Positions 39,064 through 47,594 of a stretch of DNA of 64,000 nucleotides are shown in pieces. Source of the DNA: Alloprevotella sp. Lung230 (GTDB lineage Bacteria; Bacteroidota; Bacteroidia; Bacteroidales; Bacteroidaceae). Where the stretch lies: NCBI RefSeq assembly GCF_014385435.1, contig NZ_JACSUD010000001.1, positions 1-64,000 of the forward strand, written 5' to 3'. The first letter of the stretch is position 1, and each line of letters opens with the position of its first letter. The translations under genes were made by a program, and so were the position numbers. Under the pieces are notes generated by a model. The model ran no database searches, was not told the DNA's origin, and was given only the letters and a program-made list of their open reading frames with translations.

Positions 39064-39861
39064 TTATTCAGCAGCAGGTGCTTCAGCTTCTTCGGCCTTC
39101 TCGGCACGAGCGCGCTGGTTGCGACGGGGTTTAGCCTCACCTTCACCGGCAGCGTCAGCATCTACCTTTTCCATCTTGCGTTCCTGAATGCCTTCTGCAA
39201 TAGCAGCGCAGCAAGCATCGAGAATGACTTCAATGCTCTTAGTGGCATCGTCATTGGCGGGGATAGCAAAATCTACGAGGTTGGGGTCTGCATTGGTGTC
39301 TACGATGCCAAACACGGGGATGCCCAAGCGGATGGCTTCCTTCACAGCGATGTGTTCCTTGCACACGTCAACCACGAAGAGGGCAGCGGGCAGGCGATTG
39401 AGGTCGGCGATAGAACCGAGGTTCTTCTCAAGCTTGGCACGCTGGCGGCTGATTTGGAGGATTTCACGCTTGGAGAGGTTGGAGAAAGTGCCATCTGCGG
39501 TGAGCTTGTCGATGTTAGCCATCTTCTTCACCGCCTTGCGGATGGTGGGGAAGTTGGTGAGCATACCACCGGGCCAGCGCTCAGCAACGTAAGGCATATT
39601 GACAGCTGCGGCCTTCTCGGCAACAGTCAGTTTGGCCTGTTTCTTAGTAGCTACAAAAAGGATGCGACGACCAGACTTTGCGATTTCTTTGAGCGCTTCA
39701 GCAGCTTCGTCAATTTTAGCAACAGTCTTGTGGAGGTCAATGATGTGAATACCGTTGCGCTCCATGAAGATGTAAGGAGCCATAGCGGGATTCCACTTGC
39801 GTTTGAGGTGGCCGAAGTGGCAGCCGGCCTCGAGGAGGGTTTCAAAATTTGTTCTTGACAT
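39064..39861 (-). CDS. rpsB: 30S ribosomal protein S2
   Basis: A 265-residue S2. It starts MSRTNFETLLEAGCHFGHLKRKWNPAMAPYIF, with the usual GxHFGH motif, and contains RILFVATKKQAKLTVAEKA, the WPGGMLTNFPTIRKAVKK segment and GIPVFGIVDTNADPNLVDFAIPANDDATKSI. A charged, alanine- and glutamate-rich tail of about 40 residues ends the protein. It follows rpsI by about 250 bp of untranslated sequence, in which I find no clear promoter but a small hairpin (AAGCTCTCGCAGCTT on the minus strand). Confidence 0.97.
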   Translation of the reverse strand: MSRTNFETLLEAGCHFGHLKRKWNPAMAPYIFMERNGIHIIDLHKTVAKIDEAAEALKEIAKSGRRILFVATKKQAKLTVAEKAAAVNMPYVAERWPGGMLTNFPTIRKAVKKMANIDKLTADGTFSNLSKREILQISRQRAKLEKNLGSIADLNRLPAALFVVDVCKEHIAVKEAIRLGIPVFGIVDTNADPNLVDFAIPANDDATKSIEVILDACCAAIAEGIQERKMEKVDADAAGEGEAKPRRNQRARAEKAEEAEAPAAE

Positions 39862-40112
39862 TTTGAAAGATGTTTGTTTTGTTTACATTCCGTTTGAGTT
39901 GTGAAGCATTCTAACCTCTTTGAGTAAAGACGTATCAGCCACTCTACTGAGCAGCGCGTGCCTCAAAAGCGTACCATCTCTTAAGCTGCGAGAGCTTCGA
40001 TGGGAAGTTCAACCAATCTGCGGGTAGCGCAATGCTTTCTCAAGCCACTTACGGTCGAGCAGATTTGGATGCTAAACGTTGTTCCAATTTCAGCAAACTT
40101 GCCGATAATAGA

Positions 40113-40499
40113 TTAACGCTTGCTGAACTGGAAGCGGCGACGTGCCTTGGGCTGACCGGGCTTCTTGCGCTCCACCTGACGAGGGTCACGAGTCATGAAG
40201 CCTTCTGCGCGAAGAGCCTTCTTGTCTTCGGCATTGATCTTAACGAGAGCACGAGCAATGGCCAAGCGAAGGGCCTGGCTTTGGCCGGTGAAGCCACCAC
40301 CATTGAGGTTCACCTTGATGTCATACTTTTCAGTAGCTTCGAGGAGAGCAAGGGGTTGCTTGACTACAAATTGGAGGATGGGAGAGGGGAAGTATTCAGT
40401 GAGGTCACGTTTATTGATGGTGATCTTACCAGTACCCTCGGTCAGAAAGATACGGGCCACGGCGCTCTTGCGACGGCCCAATGCGTTGATCATTTCCAT
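40113..40499 (-). CDS. rpsI: 30S ribosomal protein S9
   Basis: A 128-residue S9. MEMINALGRRKSAVARIFLTEGTGKITINKRDLTEYFP is the canonical N-terminus. GGGFTGQSQALRLAIARALVKIN and the basic C-terminus ending KPGQPKARRRFQFSKR complete the protein; the C-terminal arginine contacts P-site tRNA. It starts 9 bp after rplM, with which it is always cotranscribed. Confidence 0.98.
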   Translation of the reverse strand: MEMINALGRRKSAVARIFLTEGTGKITINKRDLTEYFPSPILQFVVKQPLALLEATEKYDIKVNLNGGGFTGQSQALRLAIARALVKINAEDKKALRAEGFMTRDPRQVERKKPGQPKARRRFQFSKR

Positions 40500-40508
40500 G
40501 TGTCTGAA

Positions 40509-40970
40509 TTACTTAAGGGAGTTAATATCAATGGCCTTGGGGCTTTGTGCTTCGTGCTTGTGTTCTGTGCCGGTGTAGACATAGAGATTGCCGAGAAGCT
40601 TAGCGCCGAGACGGTTCTTGGGGAGCATACCCTTAACGACACGACGGATGAGTTTGTCTGTTCCATTGGGCTTTGCCAGAATCGAAGCGGGAGTGTGCTC
40701 ACGCTGACCACCGGGATAGCCTGTGTAGGAGAGATAAACGCGGTCGGTCATCTTCTTACCCGTAAGGATAAACTTGTCCGCGTTGATGATAATAACGTTG
40801 TCACCGCAGTCTACGTGAGGAGTAAAGTTGGGCTTGTACTTACCACGGAGGAGCTTAGCGACTTTTGAAGCAAGGCGGCCGAGCACTTGGTCTGTGGCGT
40901 CAACCACCACCCATTCTTTCTGAGCAGTTTCCTTGTTTGCAGAAATGGTCTTGTAGCTTAAAGTGTCCAT
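40509..40970 (-). CDS. rplM: 50S ribosomal protein L13
   Basis: A 153-residue L13, first gene of the L13-S9-S2-EF-Ts group. Family motifs are WVVVDATDQVLGRLASKVAKLLRGKYKPNFTPHVDCGDNVIIINADK and RMLPKNRLGAKLLGNLYVYTGTEHKHEAQSPKAID (with GML in place of RML). A structured leader of about 160 nt precedes it, behind a well-matched promoter, so leader-based autoregulation is likely. Confidence 0.98.
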   Translation of the reverse strand: MDTLSYKTISANKETAQKEWVVVDATDQVLGRLASKVAKLLRGKYKPNFTPHVDCGDNVIIINADKFILTGKKMTDRVYLSYTGYPGGQREHTPASILAKPNGTDKLIRRVVKGMLPKNRLGAKLLGNLYVYTGTEHKHEAQSPKAIDINSLK

Positions 40971-41130
40971 TCTAAGTTGTTAATTGTTTGTAGTTACTAA
41001 GGGGAATTGAATCCCTAATTCTAATAAATTATCATTTTTCTCTGCGATTCACTAACCACCACGTTCGGCCAAAGAACGTAGCTATTAACACACAGATAGC
41101 GCCTCAAAAGAGGCCACTTGATAATAATCG
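40971..41130 (-). ncRNA. Structured leader of rplM (candidate L13 leader)
   Basis: The roughly 160-nt leader contains two perfect small hairpins: GCCTC/GAGGC (41101-41114) and ACGTTC/GAACGT (41061-41079). A palindrome around AGGGATTCAATTCCCCTTA lies nearer the start codon. Leader RNAs preceding L13 in Bacteroidia have been described; I infer that this is one, but could not align it. Confidence 0.5.
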
Positions 41131-41135
41131 GCATG

Positions 41136-41167
41136 CAAAATTACGCATTTCTACTGAAACAGCCAAA
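41136..41167 (-). promoter_or_regulatory. Promoter of the rplM operon
   Basis: On the minus strand, TTTG (41164-41167) and TAATTTTG (41136-41143), exactly 20 bp apart. It is a close match to the Bacteroidetes consensus. Confidence 0.8.
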
Positions 41168-41255
41168 CTCTCTCCTATTTTTCATATAGAATCGTCGATG
41201 AACGTCTACTTTGAAAGCACATTTTTGAACATACACACTTGAATGTTGCGAATAC

Positions 41256-41792
41256 CTACCGATGGGCTTTCAGCATTGAGCAATCTTTGCCTTCAAGCGT
41301 GAGGAGAGCCACTTTGCGATCCAACCCTCCGGCATAGCCACGCATAGAGCCATCAGTACCCAAGACACGATGGCAAGGGATGATGAGCGAAATCGGGTTG
41401 CGCCCGATGGCCGTAGATGCCGCGCGAACGGCAGGAGCGGGCTGTCCAAGGCGCTGAGCCACGCGATGGGCAATTTCGGTGTAAGTAGTGGTCGTGGCAG
41501 GAGGAACGAGGAGCATCTCCTGCCAAACAGCCTGCATAAAAGGCGTACCTTGTGGTTTTAGTCGGCCCTGAAAAGTGGGATGTTCTCCGGCAAAGTAGGC
41601 ATCGAGCCACTGGCGGGCAGCCACGAGAAAAGGCGCATCCTTCGGGGCGTCTTCCCACTGCTCGCTATCCAATGGAAAGCGCTTTTGTCCGACAAACCAA
41701 AGGCCGTACAAGTCGTTGCCATTTCCGGCCATCAACATCGGGCCGAGAGGGGAGACATAGGTAGCTTTTTGAAACGTAAGTTGAGATTTCAT
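41256..41792 (-). CDS. ogt: Methylated-DNA-protein-cysteine S-methyltransferase
   Basis: A 178-residue O6-alkylguanine-DNA alkyltransferase. The active site is SLIIPCHRVLGTDGSMRGYAGG with the acceptor cysteine in PCHR. The helix-turn-helix DNA-binding part (AVWQEMLLVPPATTTTYTEIAHRVAQRLGQPAPAVRAAS) precedes it. The protein repairs O6-methylguanine stoichiometrically. MKSQLTFQKATYVSPLG at 41792 is chosen over an open frame reaching 41891, which overlaps the YitT gene. The two genes are 34 bp apart and may be cotranscribed. Confidence 0.94.
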   Translation of the reverse strand: MKSQLTFQKATYVSPLGPMLMAGNGNDLYGLWFVGQKRFPLDSEQWEDAPKDAPFLVAARQWLDAYFAGEHPTFQGRLKPQGTPFMQAVWQEMLLVPPATTTTYTEIAHRVAQRLGQPAPAVRAASTAIGRNPISLIIPCHRVLGTDGSMRGYAGGLDRKVALLTLEGKDCSMLKAHR

Positions 41793-41826
41793 GGTGAGGC
41801 AGGAAAAAAGGGAAATCAATGGGTAA

Positions 41827-42894
41827 TCACAAATTGAGTGCATCGGCAGTGGGAAGTTCCTTCCAGCGATAGCCATAGGCATCGTAGGCATCCGTCACGA
41901 CCACAAAGCAATCCGGGGCCATCTGCTTGATGCCATCCGTGATGGTAGGCAGTTCTTTGTTGCGCACCACCATGAGGAGAATTTCCTTGCCGGCTTCGCT
42001 ATACAATCCGCGGGCATCGGTGCGCGTGGCGGTGCGGTCGAGGGTGGTGAGAATCCAGTTGCGCAAGATGGTTGACTCTTCTTTTGTGCAAATGATGTGC
42101 ACCAGCATGCAATCCTTTGCACCGCTCAGCACAATGGCAATGGAGCGATTGAGGAGATACATCGTGATGAGCGAATAGAACGACAGCATCCAAGAACGCG
42201 GAGCAGCATTGCTGCTTTCGGGAAGGCCGAAGCCCATACCAATGACCATGAGGCCGGCGAGCACAATCGATCCGTCGACCATCATCATCGAATTGGCAAA
42301 GCGGATGTGGGTGAACTTGTGCACCAGCATCGCAATCACATCACTGCCTCCACTGGAAGCCTGCTGGCGGATGATCAATCCCGTGCCGACCCCAATGAGC
42401 GCGCCACCGATGAGGGCGCTGACGATCAAATCGTGCGTCATGTCCAGATGTCCGCCAAGGATGAGCCCGGGGTCAAGACGGCGCAAAGCCTCGGCCGTAG
42501 GGTAGGACCAAGACGAGAGCAGATTGACCATCAAAGGCAGAGAGATGGCGGCAATGAGGGTGCGAAATCCCAAGCGTCCGCCCAGCACCAAACTGGAGAT
42601 TAGCAACAGGGGTATTTGGATGAGCAAGGCGTAAGTGCCGACCTGTAAGATGGGGAACAAAGCATGCAGAACAATGCAGATACCAAAAATCCCTCCCGGA
42701 ACGAGGCCGTAGGGGTTGATAAAATAGGTCAGGCCGATGGCGGCAATCAGGCACCCAAACAAGATGCCACCGATGGCGCGAAGGGAATCGGGGCGTGACA
42801 AGTCATAGAGTTGCTGCTTGACAAAAGCCATCCAAGCAGGGCGAGGGGCAGACGTCTGCAAATCTACCGATGTAGAAGGCGAAGATGGTTTCAT
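41827..42894 (-). CDS. YitT-family membrane protein (DUF161/DUF2179)
   Basis: A 355-residue protein. Five to six membrane spans in residues about 35-250 (ALLIQIPLLLISSLVLGGRLGF, HDLIVSALIGGALIGVGTGLIIRQ and the SSGGSDVIAMLVHKF motif) match YitT. The C-terminal soluble DUF2179 domain includes ILTTLDRTATRTDARGLYSEAGKEILLMVV. Family function is not established. It opens a unit with ogt and diverges from the acyl-CoA synthetase. Confidence 0.88.
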   Translation of the reverse strand: MKPSSPSTSVDLQTSAPRPAWMAFVKQQLYDLSRPDSLRAIGGILFGCLIAAIGLTYFINPYGLVPGGIFGICIVLHALFPILQVGTYALLIQIPLLLISSLVLGGRLGFRTLIAAISLPLMVNLLSSWSYPTAEALRRLDPGLILGGHLDMTHDLIVSALIGGALIGVGTGLIIRQQASSGGSDVIAMLVHKFTHIRFANSMMMVDGSIVLAGLMVIGMGFGLPESSNAAPRSWMLSFYSLITMYLLNRSIAIVLSGAKDCMLVHIICTKEESTILRNWILTTLDRTATRTDARGLYSEAGKEILLMVVRNKELPTITDGIKQMAPDCFVVVTDAYDAYGYRWKELPTADALNL

Positions 42895-42914
42895 AGAGGA
42901 TTAAAATATGCGTG

Positions 42915-42945
42915 CAAAAGTAGGATATTTGTGTGGATGTGCAAA
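42915..42945 (-). promoter_or_regulatory. Promoter for the YitT gene (and ogt)
   Basis: On the minus strand, TTTG (42942-42945) and TACTTTTG (42915-42922) are 19 bp apart. Confidence 0.72.
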
Positions 42946-42964
42946 ACTTTTTGTAGTGAAAATG

Positions 42965-42993
42965 TTGGGTGTCGGTATTTTTTGCTATTTTTG
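42965..42993 (+). promoter_or_regulatory. Promoter for the acyl-CoA synthetase gene
   Basis: TATTTTTG (42986-42993) with TTGG upstream at 42965-42968. Together with the minus-strand promoter it makes a compact divergent promoter region. Confidence 0.6.
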
Positions 42994-43023
42994 CGTCCAT
43001 CAAGCATTACAATGATATCTCCT

Positions 43024-44916
43024 ATGAAGAAAACCATCGTCGACGTATTTGAAGCATCTGTTCAGCAATATCCCAACAACACTTTCCTGATGGAAAAGGT
43101 CGGCACACAATGGCACAATTCGAGCTATGCCGACATTCGCGACCAAGTCTATGCCTTGGGGGCGGGTTTGCAAGCCCTTGGCGTACAACCCGGCGACCAC
43201 ATTGCCTTGCTGAGCGAGGGGCGCAACCTCTGGATTGTGAGCGAACTGGCCATGTTTTATGCCGGTGCAGTCAATGTGCCGCTCAGTGTCAAACTCGAAG
43301 AGAGCAACGACCTCCTCTTTCGCCTCTCCCATGGCGATGTGCACGAAGTGGTGGTGAGCGGTTTGCAGTTGGAAAAGGTGCGTAAAGTTCGCCATCAACT
43401 GCCCCTTTTGCGCCACGTCATTGTGCTCGATGCCCAAGCCCACTACGAAGAAGGCGAAATCTTTGTGGGCGACCTGATGGCGCGAGGTCGACAATTTATG
43501 GAAGAGCAGGGCATGGAGCGTTTTCTCGCTGTGGGACGTGCGCTCACCAACGACACAATAGCCACCATCACCTACACTTCCGGCACAACCGCCGACCCCA
43601 AGGGCGTGTGCCTGACCCACCGCAACTATACCGCCAATGTGGAGCAATGCCTCAGCCGTGTGCCCATCGACCACACTTGGCGCACCCTCATCATCCTGCC
43701 GCTCGACCATTGCTTTGCGCATGTCGTGGGCTTCTATGTGATGATGATGCAAGGCGCCACGGCAGCCACCGTGCAAGTGGGGCGAACTGCCAGCGAAACA
43801 CTCAAAAACATTCCGCACAACATCCGCGAGGTGCGCCCACACTTCATTCTCTCTGTGCCGGCTTTGGCCAAGAGTTTCAAAAAAGCCATTGAGCAAAACA
43901 TCCGTCGCCAAGGACCGGTTGCGGAGCGATTGTTTGAACTGGGCAAGCGCGCTCGCCAGGCTTATTATGGAGAGAGCTGTCTGGATCACCGTGGCACGCG
44001 TGCTGCCCTGCTGCCGGTTGTGAAATTCTTCGACAAAATCCTTTTCGACAAAATTCGTGAGAGTTTTGGCGGCGAACTGCGTTTCTTCATCGGTGGCGGT
44101 GCACTGCTCGACAAGGAATTGCAGCATTTCTATGTAGGCATCGGTATGCCGATGTTTCAAGGCTACGGCTTGAGCGAGGCCACCCCTGTCATCAGTACGA
44201 ACACTCAGGACTATTATCGATTTGGAAGTAGTGGGCGCTTGGTGGAGCCTCTCGAATTGAAGATCTGCGATGCCGATGGCAACAGCCTTCCGGTCGGGCA
44301 GGAGGGCGAAATTGTGGTTCGAGGTGAAAATGTGATGGCCGGCTATTGGAAAAATCCCGAAGCCACCGCCGAAGCACTTCGTGACGGATGGCTCTATACG
44401 GGCGACTTAGGCTACATGACCTCCGAAGGTTTGCTCTACGTGAAGGGGCGCTTCAAGAGTCTGCTCATCAGCAGCGATGGCGAGAAGTACAGCCCCGAAG
44501 GTATCGAAGAGGCACTCGTGGCTCTCTGCCCCAGCATTGAGCAGGTGATGCTCTACAACAACCAAAGCCCGGCCACGGCAGCCCTCATTGTCCCTAATCG
44601 TGAGCATCTGCGTCGTTTAGGCTTTGACTTACAGAGCAAGACGGGATGTCGAGATGCCATTCGTCAGATTCAAACCGAAGTGTCAGCCTTTCGCGCAGGG
44701 GGTGAGCATCAAGGCATGTTCCCAGAGCGCTGGTTGCCGGCTATCTTGGCCATTCTCTCAGAACCTTTCAGCGAAAAGAATCGGCAAATCAACAGTACGA
44801 TGAAGATGGTGCGTCCGGTGATTGAACGCGCCTATGCCGAGCGCTTGGTCTACCTCTACACGCCCGAAGGCAAGCAACCGGACAATCCTCAAAACCTCAT
44901 TGCGATGAGGGGATAA
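43024..44916 (+). CDS. Long-chain acyl-CoA synthetase, AMP-forming
   Basis: A 630-residue ANL-superfamily ligase. The AMP-binding signature is TITYTSGTTADPKGVCLTHRNY (about residues 180-200), then QGYGLSEATPVIST. YTGDLGYMTSEGLLYVKGRFKSLLISSDGEKYSPEGIEEAL is the hinge and C-terminal core. Family knowledge: it activates fatty acids to acyl-CoA (or acyl-AMP) in the cytoplasm or at the membrane. MKKTIVDVFEASVQQYP at 43024 fits family starts; ATG at 43012 would sit only about 12 nt from the promoter start. The open frame to 42811 overlaps the divergent gene. Confidence 0.94.
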   Translation: MKKTIVDVFEASVQQYPNNTFLMEKVGTQWHNSSYADIRDQVYALGAGLQALGVQPGDHIALLSEGRNLWIVSELAMFYAGAVNVPLSVKLEESNDLLFRLSHGDVHEVVVSGLQLEKVRKVRHQLPLLRHVIVLDAQAHYEEGEIFVGDLMARGRQFMEEQGMERFLAVGRALTNDTIATITYTSGTTADPKGVCLTHRNYTANVEQCLSRVPIDHTWRTLIILPLDHCFAHVVGFYVMMMQGATAATVQVGRTASETLKNIPHNIREVRPHFILSVPALAKSFKKAIEQNIRRQGPVAERLFELGKRARQAYYGESCLDHRGTRAALLPVVKFFDKILFDKIRESFGGELRFFIGGGALLDKELQHFYVGIGMPMFQGYGLSEATPVISTNTQDYYRFGSSGRLVEPLELKICDADGNSLPVGQEGEIVVRGENVMAGYWKNPEATAEALRDGWLYTGDLGYMTSEGLLYVKGRFKSLLISSDGEKYSPEGIEEALVALCPSIEQVMLYNNQSPATAALIVPNREHLRRLGFDLQSKTGCRDAIRQIQTEVSAFRAGGEHQGMFPERWLPAILAILSEPFSEKNRQINSTMKMVRPVIERAYAERLVYLYTPEGKQPDNPQNLIAMRG

Positions 44917-45006
44917 GACAAGTATTTTTAGGGGGGCCTCTACCCCTTCTCCAGCAGTTGCGAGAAAATCATATCGTTGCAACTTGCTCCCTTGATTAAG
45001 CGCATT

Positions 45007-45069
45007 CACCTCAGACCTAAAATTTCTCAGCTCAGAGCTGCGTAAATTTAGGTCTGAGGTAGATTTTTC
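45007..45069. repeat. 21-bp near-palindromic array, CTCAGAG family, copy 2 (three units)
   Basis: Units begin at 45007, 45028 and 45049 with the dyads ACCTCAGACCT, AGCTCAGAGCT and AGGTCTGAGGT. The next 21 bp no longer show a dyad, so the copy appears to be three units. In reverse complement it matches the second half of the array at 17476-17559, including a downstream GCGCT. Confidence 0.8.
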
Positions 45070-45139
45070 TACAAAGGACATTTCGAAAGGGCGAACATCT
45101 GTCGTGACGACATCCACTTATACCCCTTCATCCCTTACA

Positions 45140-45382
45140 TCCCTCGCGCGCGTGCGCGCATATACGCGTATATACAACTATATAGTCCTTATTTTTGCCT
45201 TCACTGCTTTCACCACACGTCATCAAAGCCGATAGTCTGCAGTTTATGGTGAAGCTTTTTTTATGAAGTTCACCTCTTTTTCCTTCACCGCCAACAAGCT
45301 AACAATAAGCACCTTACATTCATTGGTGAAGGAGTGAAAGCAAAATCATCCACTCATTGTATAGGGAACGCGCGCGAGGGAG
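45140..45382. repeat. Short element bounded by a 14-bp inverted repeat, with an alternating purine-pyrimidine tract
   Basis: TCCCTCGCGCGCGT (45140-45153) is repeated exactly in inverse orientation at 45369-45382. The left end continues into GTGCGCGCATATACGCGTATATAC, an alternating purine-pyrimidine run. Between the ends, GGTGAAG or its complement recurs several times. No ORF of note is inside. It fills much of the 600-bp gap between the ligase and bamD. Confidence 0.6.
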
Positions 45383-45472
45383 ATTGAGGTTCGTTTGACA
45401 AAACCTTTCAGCATTGCGCTTCTTTTTTTTGCGCCTTTTAGAGATTAAGACTGGGAAAAGAGAGGCCGAAAC

Positions 45473-45503
45473 TTGGAAGAATGCCACAAAATGCGTAAAT
45501 TTG
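45473..45503 (+). promoter_or_regulatory. Promoter for the bamD unit
   Basis: TTG (45473-45475) and TAAATTTG (45496-45503) are 20 bp apart, with the bamD ATG about 20 bp further on. Confidence 0.7.
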
Positions 45504-45522
45504 CACGGCAAAAAATAGTAAC

Positions 45523-46368
45523 ATGAAGCAGACCCTCCTCATATTCCTGCTGGCTCTTGTCGCCTTCGTCTCGTGCAACGACTACAACAATGTGCTCAAA
45601 TCCAACGATTTGAGTTATCGTTACGAAGCCGCCAAACAATACTACTACCAGGGCGACTACAATCAGGCCAACACCTTGCTTGTTGACCTCATTGCCGCTG
45701 CCAAAGGAACAAATCAGGCCGAAGAGTCGCTGTTTCTGCTCGGACTTTCGGCCTATAAGGGTCGTGACTACGAAGCGGCCGCCACATATTTCAAGAAATA
45801 CTACGAAAGTTATCCCCGTGGCACTTACGTAGAGGAAGCGCACCTCTATGCCGGACGCGCGCTCTATGCCAAGACACCGGAGCCTCGTTTGGATCAGACC
45901 GACACTTACACCGCCATCACGGAGTTGCGCGACTTCATCGAAGCCTACCCCGGCAGCCGCTATCGTGCAGAAGCCGAAAAGATTATCTTCGAGCTGCAAG
46001 ACAAACTGATTGAAAAAGAGTTTTTGGCGGCCAAACTCTATTATGACCTCGGGGGATATTTTGGAAATTGCGGCAGTGGCGAGAGCAACTACCAAGCGTG
46101 CATCATCACCGCACAAAATGCCATTAATGACTACCCCTACACACCGCGTAGAGAGGAGTTTGCCATCCTCATCCTCAAGTCGAAGTTTGAACTTGCGGCA
46201 CAGAGTATCGACAGCAAAAAAGAAGAGCGCTACCACGCCGCCATTGATGAATACTATGGTTTCACCAATGAGTTCCCCGACTCTAAGTTTATGCCCAAGG
46301 CTCGTGCCCTCTTCGACAGCGCCAAAGCCTACTCCACTCCCGTAGACACCGCAGCGGTAGAGAAATAA
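45523..46368 (+). CDS. bamD: Outer membrane assembly lipoprotein BamD
   Basis: A 281-residue lipoprotein. The signal peptide MKQTLLIFLLALVAFVSC ends in a lipobox cysteine at residue 18. Tandem TPR motifs follow (YEAAKQYYYQGDYNQANTLLVDLIAAA, AATYFKKYYESYPRGTYVEEAHLYAGRALY and others). Family knowledge: BamD is the essential partner of BamA in folding outer-membrane proteins. rpoZ and a DUF4293 gene follow, an arrangement usual in Bacteroidetes. Confidence 0.95.
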   Translation: MKQTLLIFLLALVAFVSCNDYNNVLKSNDLSYRYEAAKQYYYQGDYNQANTLLVDLIAAAKGTNQAEESLFLLGLSAYKGRDYEAAATYFKKYYESYPRGTYVEEAHLYAGRALYAKTPEPRLDQTDTYTAITELRDFIEAYPGSRYRAEAEKIIFELQDKLIEKEFLAAKLYYDLGGYFGNCGSGESNYQACIITAQNAINDYPYTPRREEFAILILKSKFELAAQSIDSKKEERYHAAIDEYYGFTNEFPDSKFMPKARALFDSAKAYSTPVDTAAVEK

Positions 46369-46418
46369 TCATTCTCCCCACTTTCCTCCTTCCGAAACAA
46401 AAACTTTATCATATCGTC

Positions 46419-46763
46419 ATGGATTATAAAAAGTCTAAAGCCCCCACCAACACTATCACGCACAACCTGATGGATTTTGCAGAACCCACAGGCAACATTT
46501 ATGAGAGTTTGGTCATCATGGGCAAGCGTGCCAACCAGATTTCGGCACAGATGAAAGAAGACCTCAGCCGTAAGCTCAAAGAGTTTGCCTCCGGCACAGA
46601 CACGCTCGAAGAAACCTTTGAAAATCGTGAGCAAATCGAGATTTCCCGCTACTACGAACGCCTGCCGAAGAGCACGCTCATTGCAGCCGAAGACTTTTTG
46701 CACGGCAAGGTCTACTTCCGCAATCCACTCAAAGAGCGCGATCAGCAACTCAACAACGACTAA
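46419..46763 (+). CDS. rpoZ: RNA polymerase omega subunit (Bacteroidetes RpoZ)
   Basis: A 114-residue omega-like protein. The conserved block is NLMDFAEPTGNIYESLVIMGKRANQIS (residues 17-43), followed by acidic and basic helices and KSTLIAAEDFLHGKVYFRNPLKERDQQLNND. Family knowledge: omega helps assemble and stabilise RNA polymerase. It follows bamD by 50 bp, supporting cotranscription. Confidence 0.9.
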   Translation: MDYKKSKAPTNTITHNLMDFAEPTGNIYESLVIMGKRANQISAQMKEDLSRKLKEFASGTDTLEETFENREQIEISRYYERLPKSTLIAAEDFLHGKVYFRNPLKERDQQLNND

Positions 46764-46807
46764 CTCATTCCTCGGCACTTCACCGCACCTGCCGTATTCC
46801 CCCAAAC

Positions 46808-46860
46808 GCCACAGGGTCTCTAAGTGTCGCAGCGACCTTAGAGACCCTGTGCGGTGTTCT
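46808..46860 (+). terminator. Hairpin after rpoZ
   Basis: CACAGGGTCTCTAAG (46810-46824) pairs with CTTAGAGACCCTGTG (46837-46851), extended by GTCGC/GCGAC inside. A T-rich stretch begins only about 10 bp further on, so it may be a terminator or a pausing structure. Confidence 0.6.
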
Positions 46861-46895
46861 GTTCTCCTCTTGTTTTCAACGCTTCAACTCTCTTG

Positions 46896-47369
46896 ATGAT
46901 GATACAACGCATTCAAAACCTCTACCTCTTTTTGGCCATCATCGCTATGGCACTCATTTTCTTCTTCTCCCAAGGTTGGTATCTTGTGGGCAGTGGAAAG
47001 TTCTACACCCTCACCCTTTTCGGTTTGCAAGAAGGGGGCACTGAGCCTTTCAAAACTCCCATGTCCTACTATAATGTAGCACTTTTTCTCGTGCTCACGC
47101 TCATCAATCTGGTGTGGACTTTTTGCTCCTATCGCAATCTCAAAGCCCAACGCATGCGGGCCGTCATCTCGATGGTGTTCATCGTGCTCTATTGTGCCAT
47201 GGATCTAACGTTCGTGGTCGGATTCTATGGGGATCTCCCCGGTGTGGCCAACTTTGTGCCCAACATCGGCATTTTCCTGCCATTGGCTGCCCTACTCTTC
47301 ACAGGTTTGGCTTGGCGCGGCATTCAGCGCGACTACAAGCTCATTCGCTCTGTCGATCGCATTCGTTAA
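46896..47369 (+). CDS. DUF4293-family membrane protein
   Basis: A 157-residue integral membrane protein with four spans (LYLFLAIIAMALIFFFSQ, YYNVALFLVLTLINLVWTF, ISMVFIVLYCAMDLTFVVGFYG, GIFLPLAALLFTGLAW). The N-terminal MIQRIQNLYLFLA and C-terminal RGIQRDYKLIRSVDRIR match DUF4293 proteins, which are restricted to Bacteroidetes and uncharacterised. The frame is open back to 46854, but starts at 46896 or 46899 are more natural. It is downstream of bamD-rpoZ. Confidence 0.85.
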   Translation: MMIQRIQNLYLFLAIIAMALIFFFSQGWYLVGSGKFYTLTLFGLQEGGTEPFKTPMSYYNVALFLVLTLINLVWTFCSYRNLKAQRMRAVISMVFIVLYCAMDLTFVVGFYGDLPGVANFVPNIGIFLPLAALLFTGLAWRGIQRDYKLIRSVDRIR

Positions 47370-47399
47370 TCTATTCGTCCGCTCGTCATTGCAACGACG

Positions 47400-47594
47400 A
47401 AGTAGGTGTTCAGCACGGATTGATACTATATATGTTTCATCTTGTCGTCAGTTTGTCTTTGTAAGGAAGGAGTGTAGCGGGCTACACGACTGATGCACAA
47501 AGACCAAATGGCGGAAAAGGGAAACAAAGATGGTGTCAAAGTAGAGAACATCCTACGATTAAGATAGCTACGATTAATTTTTGAACACCTACTT
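47400..47594. mobile_element. MITE-like element, copy 1, abutting ssb
   Basis: A 195-bp segment bounded by AAGTAGGTGTTCA (47400) and its complement TGAACACCTACTT (ending 47594). In reverse orientation it matches 63538-63731 over its full length at roughly three quarters of positions or more, by eye. No transposase is encoded. Its right end directly precedes the ssb ATG, so the ssb leader derives from the element. A 67-codon minus-strand ORF inside has a counterpart in the second copy. Confidence 0.85.
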
